This document shows positions 33,791-44,900 of a stretch of 64,000 nt of DNA, piece by piece (the first letter of the stretch is position 1; each line of letters starts with the position of its first letter). Both the position numbers and the translations under genes were made by a program. This stretch comes from Prunus persica (lineage: Eukaryota; Streptophyta; Magnoliopsida; Rosales; Rosaceae), in the NCBI RefSeq assembly GCF_000346465.2, contig NC_034012.1, positions 13,108,972-13,172,971 on the forward strand. Direction: 5' to 3'. Below the pieces are notes generated by a model that was given only the letters and a program-made list of their open reading frames with translations, searched no databases and had not been told where the DNA came from.

Positions 33791-35386
33791 TTGTGTGTTT
33801 GCTGGGTAGAAAGTGGCTCCTTTTATAGGAGCTTGGAAGACTCAATTTTATCAAGCCACCCTCTCCCATTTTCCTTCACTTTCTTCCATTCCATCTCATT
33901 TGTTGAAACTTCCTTAGCATGAGCATGTGGGCATGAAGCTTTTTGGAGTTCCAAAACCTTCACATACAGCTGGACTTCTCCATGTGGGTGAGGAGCCACC
34001 CACTTTTGTTTCTTGTTTTCTCACCAAAGCTTGAAGAGGAAAGAATGGGTAATGGTGCTTGGTCAAAAAGGTGATCAGCACATGGGTTTGCTTGGTTTTG
34101 GTAGTTTGGCTGTGATTTGGTTTTAATATAGATGTACAACATTGGATATTTTATAAGGTGCTGGGTTGGGCTGTTTTGTTTCTAGTGCTTGTGAGTTCCC
34201 TTTGATTTCGTCAGGCTGCTGGAAGCTTTGGCTGATGTGGGATTTTATGGGCTATTAGGTTTTCTTAAGGTGATGGGCTACTAGGTTTTCTCTCATGCTT
34301 ACCCATATGTTTGGGCTCAAGGAATGGGCTTGAGTTTTGGTGCTCCCAAGTAGCCCAAAGCTTCCACTCATTGGACCATCAATGGGCCTCGTGAATGCTC
34401 GTAACCATCCATACCACAATCAGCTCAGCAAGCCCCAGGCATTCGCGTGGCTTGGGCCCACTTAAGCTTGTAGCGTGGCATGTTGCTTAAATAAGAATTT
34501 TTCGCTTGGTGTTGTACTGGGCCGAAAATATATTTGGGCCCAGCATTGGATTTTTTGGGCCTCAACAGACAGCCATGGTGACGGCTTCAATGAAGGGTTC
34601 GAATTATTTCGGGCATGCGCAAAAGTAGTAGCTTCTAGGGCTATAGATTGGGAAGATGTAGATGTTGTGACCACATTGCAACTAACCAAATAAGTCATAT
34701 TGTTCCATTTGTTTTTATATAAGTCGTGTGGTACTTGTTTTTTATTTTCAGAGTTTATGAAATAAAATGTTGTTGTCCTTATTTTTATTTTTAAGTGAAA
34801 TTATAAAATGTTTTGGATTTTGGAATTTTTAAGTTAAAATGTTCAGAAAATTAAATCACGAATGTTGAAACAAAAATAATGTCAAGAAAAATTAACGACA
34901 AAAAAAGGGGTTAACCATTCTTAAATCGGAGGTCGTGGGCCCTCTGGGCCCGGTTGACAAATATGAAAAGTTTGACTGCTCGGTTGACCATGAGTCTTCC
35001 GAGACCGTCTCATCCTTCGAAAAGTATTAGAATGACCCAATAAACCTTCTTAAAAGTCGTGCACACAATTTGAGTCCTGTGAATTAGCATTTTGAGTTAA
35101 AGATCATGGTTGGACACTTTTATTGATTAAATCCGTCTATTATCTCAAATAGGTATCCAGACTCCGCGTACTCCTCAGAAGGGACCCTCTCAGGATTGAG
35201 CAGTGTTGGACTTGTTGTGAGTGGAGATTTTATTTTGGGTTAATGAGGTTATGAGATTTTGGTTTATATGGTTTTGGAATTTTAAATATGTTGTATTGGA
35301 TTTTATCATTGTTGTTAGGCTTGAAAGTTGGTTTGGTTTTGCAGTCATTTTTATGAGGAGGGATTAAATGATTTAATTTTGTATCA
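33791..35386. other. Spacer between the duplicate blocks, middle part
   Basis: No intact gene. 34570-34695 has a short open frame that could be a captured coding scrap. 34890-35250 has more even base composition with GGGCCCTCTGGGCCC and ACCCTCTCAGGATTGAGC words, which looks like part of a retrotransposon LTR, but ends could not be set. Confidence 0.35.
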
Positions 35387-35654
35387 GGAAAGGGAGGAGT
35401 TACTCATAACATGTTAGATGATATCCACGACCATTGGAAGCGGGCGGAAGCTGTGAAGATCAAGTGTTTGGGAGTGCCAACTCTTGACGTGGAGTTTGCT
35501 TCCACCTTGAGGTTTGAACTTAACTCAGCCAGCTCCTTCTATCTGGATTTGGTTTTGATTTTTTGGTGTTCGGAAATTATTAGCTCATGGAGATACTAGT
35601 GTCTGTGCAGTGCAGGACAAGTCTGGTGGGAAGATTGTCTACACAGCACATTAA
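35387..35654 (+). pseudogene. Fragment of a CRM-domain gene (CAF1/CAF2-like)
   Basis: One frame reads GKGGVTHNMLDDIHDHWKRA, then EAVKIKCLGVPTLDVE (35387-35494). About 110 bp later, in what looks like the next exon after a TGTGCAG acceptor, it reads VQDKSGGKIVYTAH before a stop at 35652. These blocks match the CRM RNA-binding domain of plant CAF-type factors, which assist splicing of chloroplast group II introns; there the order is GKGGVTHNM-DDIH-HWKRAEAV-KCLGVPT followed by LEDKSGGKI. An intron-like gap is retained, so this is a genomic, not retroposed, fragment. It lacks the rest of the gene and is not functional. It lies about 700 bp left of the Copia element. Confidence 0.75.
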
Positions 35655-36340
35655 TGTCCTTATTTTATACCTGGGGGAAAAGAGAGATCAAGAACAAGAC
35701 TCCCAAGTGCAGGGACAGAAGTGAAAAGTTTGCAGATGCTTAAGTGCGGTCAGGTTTGGTACTTAATTCTAAAAGAAAAATTCTCAAATACAAATGCCAA
35801 TGCTATATCTTGAAAAGTTTTTATGTCAAAATTTTGTTTGTGAACTTTAGAGCTTTCATCCATTGTTTGTTATCAATTTTTCATTTTTATCTTCTCTCAT
35901 CTCTCTCGGAGAGTATTCTCATCACAGATTAGGAAAGGAGAAGACAACAATAGGCATTCAGAACTAATTAAGATATATAGCAATCTGCAACAATAGGCAT
36001 TCAAGAGTACATACAAGACAACGAGAGATCAAGAATTTAAATCTTGTTAAGGTACAACTATAAGGAGTTGCAATGAATTTCGGATGGCCCCAAAAAATAG
36101 TATTTTGGTAGGTAAGGTTCCAAATGTAGTATTTTGGTAGTGTAGCTTGTCAAATATAGCGTTGGCATGTCAGTTAGCTCTTGCAGACCGCTAGTCACTC
36201 ATCTCATCCAAGTCACACAGGTCTGGTACTCACCAATTCAGGTCATAGTTCTGAATGCCAATGGTTTAATTAGTCTTCTCCAACTCCCAGCAGGCTACAA
36301 AAGAGGAACCCTATCGAAGATGATCGGGTGCGCTTAGATA
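35655..36340. other. Sequence left of the Copia insertion
   Basis: No gene recognised. It ends in ...GATCGGGTGCGCTTAGATATGTGG; the continuation after the element is GTAGGAATGATACC at 41352. Confidence 0.4.
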
Positions 36341-36345
36341 TGTGG

Positions 36346-36786
36346 TGATGGGTTTCCCTCGTTAGTGGAGGAGAGAAAAAGAAGGAAAATAAATATTAAA
36401 ATAAAATAAAGGAAAGGACAGGAAAATTTGAAGAAAACGAACGGAAGAGAAAATGAGAAAAACTCTCTCGCATGCAAGGCCACCAATTTGTCAGGAACGT
36501 TGACTATAAAAGCAGCTGGCTTCCTTCAGTTTAAATCATCCTTCAGAATACCAAAACATAGAGAGTTTTGAGAGATAAGAAAACCTCACTTGTGTGAGAG
36601 AGAAAATCCTCTTGAGAAAAAAACCAAGAGAGAGTTTAGCCACCGGTGTTTGGTGAGATTATTTTTGTATTCCCATTATTTTTCTTAGTGGAAGATAGAG
36701 TGTTAATTTTGTCCATTTTATTTACACAAGGCTGGGAGAAGTCAGATCCTGAGAGAGCCTTTGATTTTTCGCAATCTTTCCCAACA
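36346..36786 (+). repeat. 5' LTR of the Copia element
   Basis: Runs from TGATGGGTTTCC to CTTTCCCAACA. A TATA box (TATAAAA, 36506-36512) in GACTATAAAAGCAGC marks the likely promoter, with transcription expected to start about 30 bp later. Confidence 0.97.
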
Positions 36787-36788
36787 AG

Positions 36789-36800
36789 TGGTATCAGAGC
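36789..36800 (+). promoter_or_regulatory. Primer-binding site for initiator tRNA-Met
   Basis: TGGTATCAGAGC lies two bases after the 5' LTR and is complementary to the 3' end, including CCA, of initiator tRNA-Met. The tRNA gene at 11224-11295 in this same window supplies a matching sequence. Confidence 0.93.
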
Positions 36801-36835
36801 TTTGGCTCAAAAATTATATTCTTGTGTAATTTAAG

Positions 36836-39800
36836 ATGGAGGAGTCATCGTCATCATCATCAGCAACAATGTTAAAATTGACTGCATCCAATTACTCCAT
36901 TTGGAATCCAAGAATGGAGGACATCCTTTACTGCAAGGATTTGTATGAGCCCCTTCAATTGCTGGGACAAAAACCAGCAGGGAAGTCAGACGATGCATGG
37001 AGCATTCTGAATAGAAAAGTTGTCGGACAAATCCGACAATGGGTGGATCAAAGTGTGTTCCACCATGTGGCACAAGAGACGGATGCATACAAATTATGGA
37101 CAAAATTGTCGTCCATGTACGAGCGGAAGACCGCTCAAAATAAAGCATCGGTTATCCGACGGTTGGTAAACCTTAAGTACAGAGATGGTCGAAGTGTTAC
37201 CGAGCATCTCAGTGACTTCCAAGGTTTGATCAACCTGTTGACGAATATGAAGATGGTGATTGATGATGAGTTACAAGCATTAATGTTACTCAGCTCTTTG
37301 CCTGATAGCTGGGATACACTAGTAGTATCCTTAAGCAATTCAGCTCCTCAAGGCGTTCTTACATTGGACATAGTTAAAGATAGCATGTTCAATGAAGAAG
37401 CAAGGAGGAAAGAACAAGGTGTAGTAGCCGAGTCAGAAGCCCTCGTCTCAGAGTATCGTGGAAGAACTAACAATAGAAAATTCCACAGACGAGACAAGTC
37501 AAAGGGCAAGTCAAGAGATGGCTCGAGAGGAAGGTCCAAGACAAGAAAGGACCTAGAATGTTACCATTGTGGCGGGATAGGCCACATGAAGAGAGAGTGC
37601 AGGTTGTTTAAACGAGAGCAAGATAGAGGTAACGAAAAGAATAATGCCAGGCACACGACTGCAACTACCTCTAGTGGAAATGAGGTAATTATTCTATGTG
37701 GTGATGGCTTCGTTAATTTGTCCTCTCAAGATACATGTTGGATAGTGGACTCTGGTGCATCATTTCATGTCACCTCACGGAGAGACTTTTTTACATCTTA
37801 CACCAATGGAGATTTTGGTAATGTGAGGATGGGAAATGACAAATTGTCCAAGATCGTGGGAAGAGGAGATATTTCCCTTGAAACCAACACAAGTTGTCAC
37901 TTGGTCCTCAAGGATGTGAGACATGTTCCAGACATGCGTCTCAATCTAATCTCCACTGGATTACTTGACGATGAAGGATACACCAATGTCTTTGCTGAAG
38001 GGAAATGGAAACTCAGCAAGAACTCTCTTGTCCTAGCACGAGGGAAGAAGGAGAACACCCTATACATGACACATGCAAAAGTCAGTAATGGGTACGTAAA
38101 TGCTCTCGCAGAAGACTCAATCGAGCTATGGCATAAACGGCTCGGTCACATGAGCGAGAAAGGGCTGCAAATTCTAGCCAAAAGAGAGGCACTGATTGGG
38201 ATGAAGAAAGGCATGCCTCTAAAATCATGCACGCATTGCTTGGCTGGAAAGCAGCATAGAGCTTCGTTTCAACATGGTCATGCACAAAGAAAACCCAATG
38301 TATTGGATGTTGTGTACTCTGATGTTTGTGGTCCTATGACCACTAGTACTCTTGGTGGTGCAAGATACTTTGTTACCTTCATTGACGATCATTCCAGGAA
38401 GGTATGGGCTTACGCACTTAGAACAAAAGATCAAGTGTATGAAGTTTTCAAGCAGTTTCATGCTAGCGTTGAACGAGAGACTGGTAGAAGCTTCAAATGT
38501 ATTCGCACCGATAACGGAGGAGAATATATGGGGGCATTTAGAAACTACTGTAGAAGTAACGGAATCAGGCATGAAAGATCTGTTCCGAAGACTCCTCAGC
38601 ATAATGGCATAGCTGAGAGAATGAACAGAACAATTGTTGAAAGAATAAGAACAATGTTATCTCATGCCAAGCTGCCCAAAAGTTTTTGGGGTGAAGCCCT
38701 GATGACTGCAGTTGATCTAATCAACCTTTCTCCTTCAGCGCCTTTGAATGGTGATGTCCCGAACAAGTTCTGGTCGGGAAAAGACGTTTCCTACAATCAT
38801 CTGAAAGTTTTTGGTTGTAGAGCTTTTGTTCATATTCCTAAAGACGAGAGATTCAAGCTCGACGCAAAGTCGAAAGAATGTATCTTCGTGGGATATGGGA
38901 ATGAAGAATTCGGTTACAGGTTATGGGATCCTGTAGCTAGAAAAATTATTAGAAGTAGAGATGTTGTCTTCTTTGAAGATCAGAACATTGAAGACATTCG
39001 AAGAGGTGATAAACCTAATAATCCTAGAGAATATCCAGCTAACTTAGATCCAGTTCCTTCCCCATTGGAGCACAATGACGAGCGAGATGAATCCAATGAT
39101 ACTGATGATCTAGCTAGTGATCCTATTATAAATGAACCAGTTGATAGTGACATGAGTGATGGTCATACAACTGATGGTATAATAGATGATGCAGCGGATG
39201 AAGAGCTAGAAGCACAAGCCGATGAAGAGCCAGAGGCCGAATTCCAACCAAGAAGATCGACCAGGGTACGGAGACCTCCGAGTAGGTACTCTCCAGATGA
39301 TTACGTTCTCCTAACAGACGGGGGAGAACCAGAATGCTATAAAGAAGCATTGACTCATGATCAACAAGATGAGTGGTTGAAAGCCATGCATGAAGAGATG
39401 CAATCTCTGCATGAGAACCACACATATGATCTAGTGAACCTACCAAAAGGTAGAAGAGCACTCAAGAACAAATGGGTGTATCGACTGAAGACGGAAGAAA
39501 ACAACTCTAAGCCCAGGTTTAAGGCAAGGCTAGTTGTGAAAGGTTTCAGTCAGAAGAAAGGAATTGACTTTGAAGAGATTTTCTCACCCGTAGTGAAGAT
39601 GTCATCCATACGGGTTGTACTCGGTTTGGCTGCAAGCCTAAATCTCGAGATCGAACAGCTAGATGTGAAGACAGCTTTTCTTCACGGAGATCTTGAAGAA
39701 GAAATCTACATGGAGCAACCAGAAGGATTCAAAGTCAAAGGAAAAGAAGATTTGGTATGTCGGCTGAAGAAGAGCTTATATGGACTCAAGCAGGCGCCTC

Positions 39801-40891
39801 GACAATGGTACAAGAAGTTTGATTCCTTCATGATTGAACATAGATATCGAAGGACTACTTCAGACCATTGTGTATTTATGAAAAGATTTGATGATGGTAA
39901 ATTCATCATACTTCTTCTCTATGTCGATGACATGTTGATCATAGGACAAAACAGTGACAAGATTAGCAAGCTGAAGAAAGAGTTGAGCAAGTCTTTTGCT
40001 ATGAAAGACTTAGGACCCGCAAAACGAATCCTTGGTATGAGTATATCCCGTGATAGAAAAAATCGGAAGTTGAGGTTATCACAAGAAAGTTATATCGAGA
40101 AGGTACTAAAGCGGTTTAACATGGATAAAGCAAAACCAGTTTCTACTCCATTTCCTAGTCACTTCAAGCTTAGTTCAAAGCAGAGTCCTACATGTGAGAA
40201 AGAAAAAGAAAACATGGCTATGGTGCCATATTCCTCAGCTGTTGGTAGTCTGATGTATGCAATGATTTGCACGAGGCCAGACATAACGCACGCAGTTGGC
40301 GTTGTAAGCAGATTCCTGTCTAAACCAGGCAGAGAGCATTGGAATGCTGTGAAGTGGATTCTCAGATATCTCAGGGGTACTTCCAAAATGAGTTTGTGTT
40401 TTGGAGGTGGAAAATATGAATTGATTGGCTACACAGATGCAGACATGGCAGGAGATCTTGATTCCAGAAAATCTACTTCAGGATACCTGATTACATTTTC
40501 AGGGGGAGCAGTTTCGTGGCAATCAAAGTTACAGAAATGTGTTGCTCTATCAACTACAGAGGCAGAGTTTATTGCAGCTACTGAAGCATGCAAAGAAATG
40601 CTTTGGATGAAGCGATTCCTACAAGAATTAGGGCAAGAGCAGCACAAATACATTTTGCATTGCGATAGTCAGAGTGCGATCCACTTGAGCAAGAATCCGA
40701 GTTTTCACTCGAGGTCGAAGCACATTGATGTGCGATATCACTGGATACGTGATGTGTTGGAGTCAAAGCAATTACAGCTTGAGAAAATCCATACTGATGA
40801 CAATAGTTCAGATATGATGACCAAGTCCTTACCTAAGGACAAGTACGAATTTTGCAAAAGAGCAGCTGGACTGCTGGAGCCCTCCACCTAA
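36836..40891 (+). CDS. Copia gag-pol polyprotein
   Basis: A single open frame of 1351 codons. Residues 1-230 are a UBN2-type Gag. A CCHC zinc knuckle (CYHCGGIGHMKREC) starts at residue 242. The aspartic protease active site is D305-S-G in WIVDSGASFH. The integrase has an HHCC zinc region from H433 (HKRLGH...CTHC) and the DDE residues at D496, D559 (TDNGGEY) and E594 (AERMNRT). The reverse transcriptase carries YVDDM at Y1029, and RNase H follows with DADMAGD, STTEAEF and HCDSQSA. The protein resembles Pol of TNT1-94-type elements. No stop or frameshift was seen, and all catalytic residues looked for are present. It copies the element's RNA into DNA and integrates it. Confidence 0.97.
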   Translation: MEESSSSSSATMLKLTASNYSIWNPRMEDILYCKDLYEPLQLLGQKPAGKSDDAWSILNRKVVGQIRQWVDQSVFHHVAQETDAYKLWTKLSSMYERKTAQNKASVIRRLVNLKYRDGRSVTEHLSDFQGLINLLTNMKMVIDDELQALMLLSSLPDSWDTLVVSLSNSAPQGVLTLDIVKDSMFNEEARRKEQGVVAESEALVSEYRGRTNNRKFHRRDKSKGKSRDGSRGRSKTRKDLECYHCGGIGHMKRECRLFKREQDRGNEKNNARHTTATTSSGNEVIILCGDGFVNLSSQDTCWIVDSGASFHVTSRRDFFTSYTNGDFGNVRMGNDKLSKIVGRGDISLETNTSCHLVLKDVRHVPDMRLNLISTGLLDDEGYTNVFAEGKWKLSKNSLVLARGKKENTLYMTHAKVSNGYVNALAEDSIELWHKRLGHMSEKGLQILAKREALIGMKKGMPLKSCTHCLAGKQHRASFQHGHAQRKPNVLDVVYSDVCGPMTTSTLGGARYFVTFIDDHSRKVWAYALRTKDQVYEVFKQFHASVERETGRSFKCIRTDNGGEYMGAFRNYCRSNGIRHERSVPKTPQHNGIAERMNRTIVERIRTMLSHAKLPKSFWGEALMTAVDLINLSPSAPLNGDVPNKFWSGKDVSYNHLKVFGCRAFVHIPKDERFKLDAKSKECIFVGYGNEEFGYRLWDPVARKIIRSRDVVFFEDQNIEDIRRGDKPNNPREYPANLDPVPSPLEHNDERDESNDTDDLASDPIINEPVDSDMSDGHTTDGIIDDAADEELEAQADEEPEAEFQPRRSTRVRRPPSRYSPDDYVLLTDGGEPECYKEALTHDQQDEWLKAMHEEMQSLHENHTYDLVNLPKGRRALKNKWVYRLKTEENNSKPRFKARLVVKGFSQKKGIDFEEIFSPVVKMSSIRVVLGLAASLNLEIEQLDVKTAFLHGDLEEEIYMEQPEGFKVKGKEDLVCRLKKSLYGLKQAPRQWYKKFDSFMIEHRYRRTTSDHCVFMKRFDDGKFIILLLYVDDMLIIGQNSDKISKLKKELSKSFAMKDLGPAKRILGMSISRDRKNRKLRLSQESYIEKVLKRFNMDKAKPVSTPFPSHFKLSSKQSPTCEKEKENMAMVPYSSAVGSLMYAMICTRPDITHAVGVVSRFLSKPGREHWNAVKWILRYLRGTSKMSLCFGGGKYELIGYTDADMAGDLDSRKSTSGYLITFSGGAVSWQSKLQKCVALSTTEAEFIAATEACKEMLWMKRFLQELGQEQHKYILHCDSQSAIHLSKNPSFHSRSKHIDVRYHWIRDVLESKQLQLEKIHTDDNSSDMMTKSLPKDKYEFCKRAAGLLEPST

Positions 40892-40893
40892 GT

Positions 40894-40907
40894 CGGGAGG
40901 GGGAGAT
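40894..40907 (+). promoter_or_regulatory. Polypurine tract of the Copia element
   Basis: CGGGAGGGGGAGAT directly precedes the 3' LTR and would prime plus-strand DNA synthesis. Confidence 0.9.
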
Positions 40908-41348
40908 TGATGGGTTTCCCTCGTTAGTGGAGGAGAGAAAAAGAAGGAAAATAAATATTAAAATAAAATAAAGGAAAGGACAGGAAAATTTGAAGAAAAC
41001 GAACGGAAGAGAAAATGAGAAAAACTCTCTCGCATGCAAGGCCACCAATTTGTCAGGAACGTTGACTATAAAAGCAGCTGGCTTCCTTCAGTTTAAATCA
41101 TCCTTCAGAATACCAAAACATAGAGAGTTTTGAGAGATAAGAAAACCTCACTTGTGTGAGAGAGAAAATCCTCTTGAGAAAAAAACCAAGAGAGAGTTTA
41201 GCCACCGGTGTTTGGTGAGATTATTTTTGTATTCCCATTATTTTTCTTAGTGGAAGATAGAGTGTTAATTTTGTCCATTTTATTTACACAAGGCTGGGAG
41301 AAGTCAGATCCTGAGAGAGCCTTTGATTTTTCGCAATCTTTCCCAACA
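40908..41348 (+). repeat. 3' LTR of the Copia element
   Basis: Same length (441 bp) as the 5' LTR, with no difference found on reading through both. Confidence 0.97.
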
Positions 41349-41353
41349 TGTGG

Positions 41354-41907
41354 TAGGAATGATACCATATTACGTTCTCTGCAAGTGTTGCCAGTAGACC
41401 GAAGAAGTTGGTAAAATCAAATGAGGCAGTGCCATTTCATATCTAACTGATCTCATGAGGAGGACGTTCATATTGCACCATGGAATTGTTTTAGAACCAA
41501 AAGAAAGAGAATTGTTCTTAAGCTATTTGGGAAACTTCCAGAAATAAAACTGGGGCTGACCCTGCCACACCCACAGATGTGCCAATATGTTTAAAAGAAA
41601 CATTCAGTAGCCATTGGGGCCAGGAACTTTTAACCAGAGTTCTGTATGATCTAATCCTTCGATTCTGAATGCATAGCCAGAAAGACATACTGCCAAGAAC
41701 AATATGCTGAAGTTCTTGCACATTCAAACTGCCAAAAAAACCAGTTTTCCAGACACATCAACCAGTTGAGAGAACTCAATTAGCACATCGTGGACCCACC
41801 GTCTTCTACTGATTCAAGCACTATATCCACACTCGCAGCATGCAGTAATGGCTCTATTGCTGCCATCATGCTGTCCCCTTCACCTTGATGAGCCTTGTTA
41901 CTATTGT
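41354..41907. other. Right part of the spacer before duplicate copy 2
   Basis: No complete gene. On the minus strand, about 41790-41905, one frame reads KAHQGEGDSMMAAIEPLLHA, followed by SVDIVLESVEDGG, before a stop. It looks like a real but cut-off C-terminal exon whose family I cannot name. It ends exactly where the duplicated block begins. Confidence 0.35.
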
Positions 41908-44900
41908 AAATGGTCATGATGTTATTTTTTAAAAACATTCATAACAACTCAAGGCAAAAGGCTCAGAGGGGGCCCATAAGATAAAACACGTACAAACAGG
42001 AAGGCAAAAAAATATGTTAAATTTCATATACTTACAAGGGCAAATGTGAAAATATAATTAATGTTTTTTTTTAATGAAAAACATTGTTTTAAGTGAGAGA
42101 GAGAAGAGAAGAGAAAATGACTAAAAAGAGAAGGCGAGAGAGAAGATTAGTAGCATTCTTCAGGACATTGCTTCCCTCATTCCTTGGAAGGAGACATTTT
42201 TACTTCTAGCAAATTACAGATTGACTCATAGGCAAAAGTAATTCATCAAAAACATGAAAAGAAAAATATATATACACATGTCAATATGATGCATTTGTTA
42301 CATGACTAATTAAAAATCTCAACTTATAGTTAATTAATATAATTAATATTCAGAAGGAGTCTTATTTTCCAACTGAATATATCGAATAAGATAAGAGCCT
42401 GATAGATATATTTTGTTTTTCTTGTCGAATCGTGATAGATAGATATATACATGTATGTCGTACACATTTCCACGTTCCAAAAGAGAGGGAAAGAGAAAAA
42501 TGAAACAGGAAAAAGAAAAAGTTTCCTTTCCTCGTTGGAATTGCGAGAAAGAGGCAATAATAAGTTAAAGAAAGAGCGTTTTTTTATCTGTCTAACAAGA
42601 CGAGTTCAACTACCCGAGGGGTCTCTCCCTCTCTCTTACCTACGCATAGAGAGAGCCATGGCTTCCTCTCCCTCTTTACTCTTTGCGGCCGCCGTAATCA
42701 CCCTCACTTTGCTCTTCGCATATTCCGCCAAATTACCATTTCACCCCCGAGACGTCCTCCCTCTCTTGCCCAGACAGGTTTCATGGCCAATCCTCAACTC
42801 TCTGCACGGTGCGGTCGATCTCTTGCCCACTTTCGTGGGCTCAGCTTCGTCTCCAAACGACAGTTTGGAGTGGAAAGGTGCGTGCTTTTACCAGAACACA
42901 GCTTGGATGGAGTTCCACAACAAGAGTGGCAGCGAATTTGGTGGCGGAACTCTTCATATCAAGGTCTAGACGAACTGAAATTTCTTGTTCTGTTGGCTTG
43001 TTTTCTTTCATTTTCGAACTGGGTTTGTGCAAATTTTGAGTTTTGAGTATGTGGGTTAATGGGTATTAAATTATGTTAAACTTGTTTCAGTGACCTCATA
43101 TTTCTTCTGCTCGTTTTTTAGCTGGGTTTGTGTAACTTTTTTAAGTTTTGGTCGTCAGGATACTCAGATTAATTTTCTGTTCAAAAGTTGTCGATAAATA
43201 TGAAGATTTTATTGGCTAGTTTGATTATGGGCTATACGAGGGTTGGTTTTCAGTTTATTTCTAGGTGATTTAGCAGAAATTGGAGGTTTGTGGTATTGGA
43301 GTTGTGGAATTTACTTGCTGTTTGTTTCTTCTTAGAATATCAGAGGACTGCTGGATATTAAGGTGTTAATTACATTTCCAGTTAGAGCCTCTCTGGGGTT
43401 TCTTTTGATTGTTCTGTGGATTTTATGATCCAAAACATATCATTTTGGCTTCATTTTCTAGAATATAGGTTTCATTAATGTTGTACTTATGAATTTGAAC
43501 CTCTTGCGGTTGGTTGATCCCTGTAGGAAAGAAAATACCTAATTAAGGCTATTTGTGACCTTACATTTTCATTAGATACCGAGTTCTTATGCTTAGAAAA
43601 TCTGGGGCATTCATCAGAGTTTTCATACTTTTATTACATTAGTTTAAAATTGAATCCATGTTTGTATCCAGGTTGATAAGGCTCATAGTTGGACATGTAT
43701 GGATATTTATGTCTTTGCAACTCCATACACTGTCACATGGGATTACTATTTCCTGTCTCGGGAGCATACACTTGAGTTTAAAGAGTGGCAAGGAAAAGCT
43801 GAGTTTGAATATGTAAGTTGCCACTTTCTAGTATTCATATATTACTTGATATTCCAATTTCCTTTTAAAAGAGTTTAATTTTGTCTTTAATGTTACCCAA
43901 TCAGGTGAAAAACAGGGGAGTTTCTATTTTCCTCATGCAAGCAGGGATGCTAGGCACCCTTCAAGCATTGTGGGATGTCTTTCCCTTGTTTACAAATACT
44001 GGATGGGGTGAGAACTCCAATATTGGGTTTCTCGAGAAGCACATGGGTGCTTCCTTTCATCAACGTCCTCAACCTTGGGTCACAAATATTAGCGTTGATG
44101 ATATTCACTCTGGAGATTTCCTAGCATTATCTAAAATTCGTGGGCGGTGGGGTGGATTTGAGACACTAGAGAAGTGGGTCAGTGGAGCTTACGCTGGTCA
44201 TTCTGCCGTTTGTTTAAAGGATTCTGAAGGAAATCTTTGGGTTGGTGAATCAGGACATGAAAACGAGAAGGTGAGTTGCAAAGTTAAAATACTATGGTAT
44301 TGTACATTTGGTTTGAGGTTCTGTTTTGCTTGTGTGTGATTTGCATGTAAACTTTTTTTTGTTTTTGTTTTACATTTTTCTTCCAGTTTTCTGTATAGTC
44401 AGGCACCATTTCCAGGTCAAAGAGTGCTAATTTTAATAATTATTATATAAGGATAAGTAATGCTATAACTATATCCTTTGCCTTTGGGCTTTGGTTTGAT
44501 TGGCAATGCTGGGACGAGATGGGTTCTAAGCACCAACAAATATGAAAAAACATTAAATTATCTCTCTCTCTCTCTCTGTCTCTCTGTCTCTCTCTCTCTA
44601 TATATATATATACGTGTGTGTGTGTGTGTGTCTTTATTTGTATATGACTATGTATATAAATCTGTTGTCCTTTTTTCCTTTCATCTTCTAGGGAGAAGAT
44701 GTCATTGCTGTGCTGCCATGGGATGAGTGGTGGGAGTTTGAGCTGAATAAAGATGATTCCAATCCCCATATTGCGTTGCTTCCCTTGCATCCTGATATAC
44801 GAGCAAAGTTTAATGAGACTGCTGCCTGGGAGTACGCAAGGAGCATGGAAGGCCAACCATATGGTTATCATAACTTGATATTCAGCTGGATAGATACTAT

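Larger units (their letters stand above)
36346..41348 (+). mobile_element. Complete Copia LTR retrotransposon, 5003 bp
   Basis: It has two 441-bp LTRs, a primer-binding site, one long gag-pol frame, a polypurine tract and a 5-bp target duplication TGTGG (36341-36345 and 41349-41353). Domain order protease, integrase, reverse transcriptase, RNase H defines Copia. By eye the LTRs are identical and the frame is open throughout, so insertion was recent and the element may still be able to move. It lies in the spacer between the two YiiX-like gene blocks. Confidence 0.97.

Noticed and set aside
33573..33869. 98-codon minus-strand frame
   Set aside because: It reads through the ~91-96-bp tandem repeat, and its repeated peptide comes from the DNA repeat.
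39126..39461. 111-codon minus-strand frame
   Set aside because: Antisense shadow of the Copia polyprotein.
42451..42657. Upstream extension of the copy 2 YiiX-like frame
   Set aside because: Copy 1 is not open there and the leader is TC-rich, so the shared ATG at 42658 was preferred.
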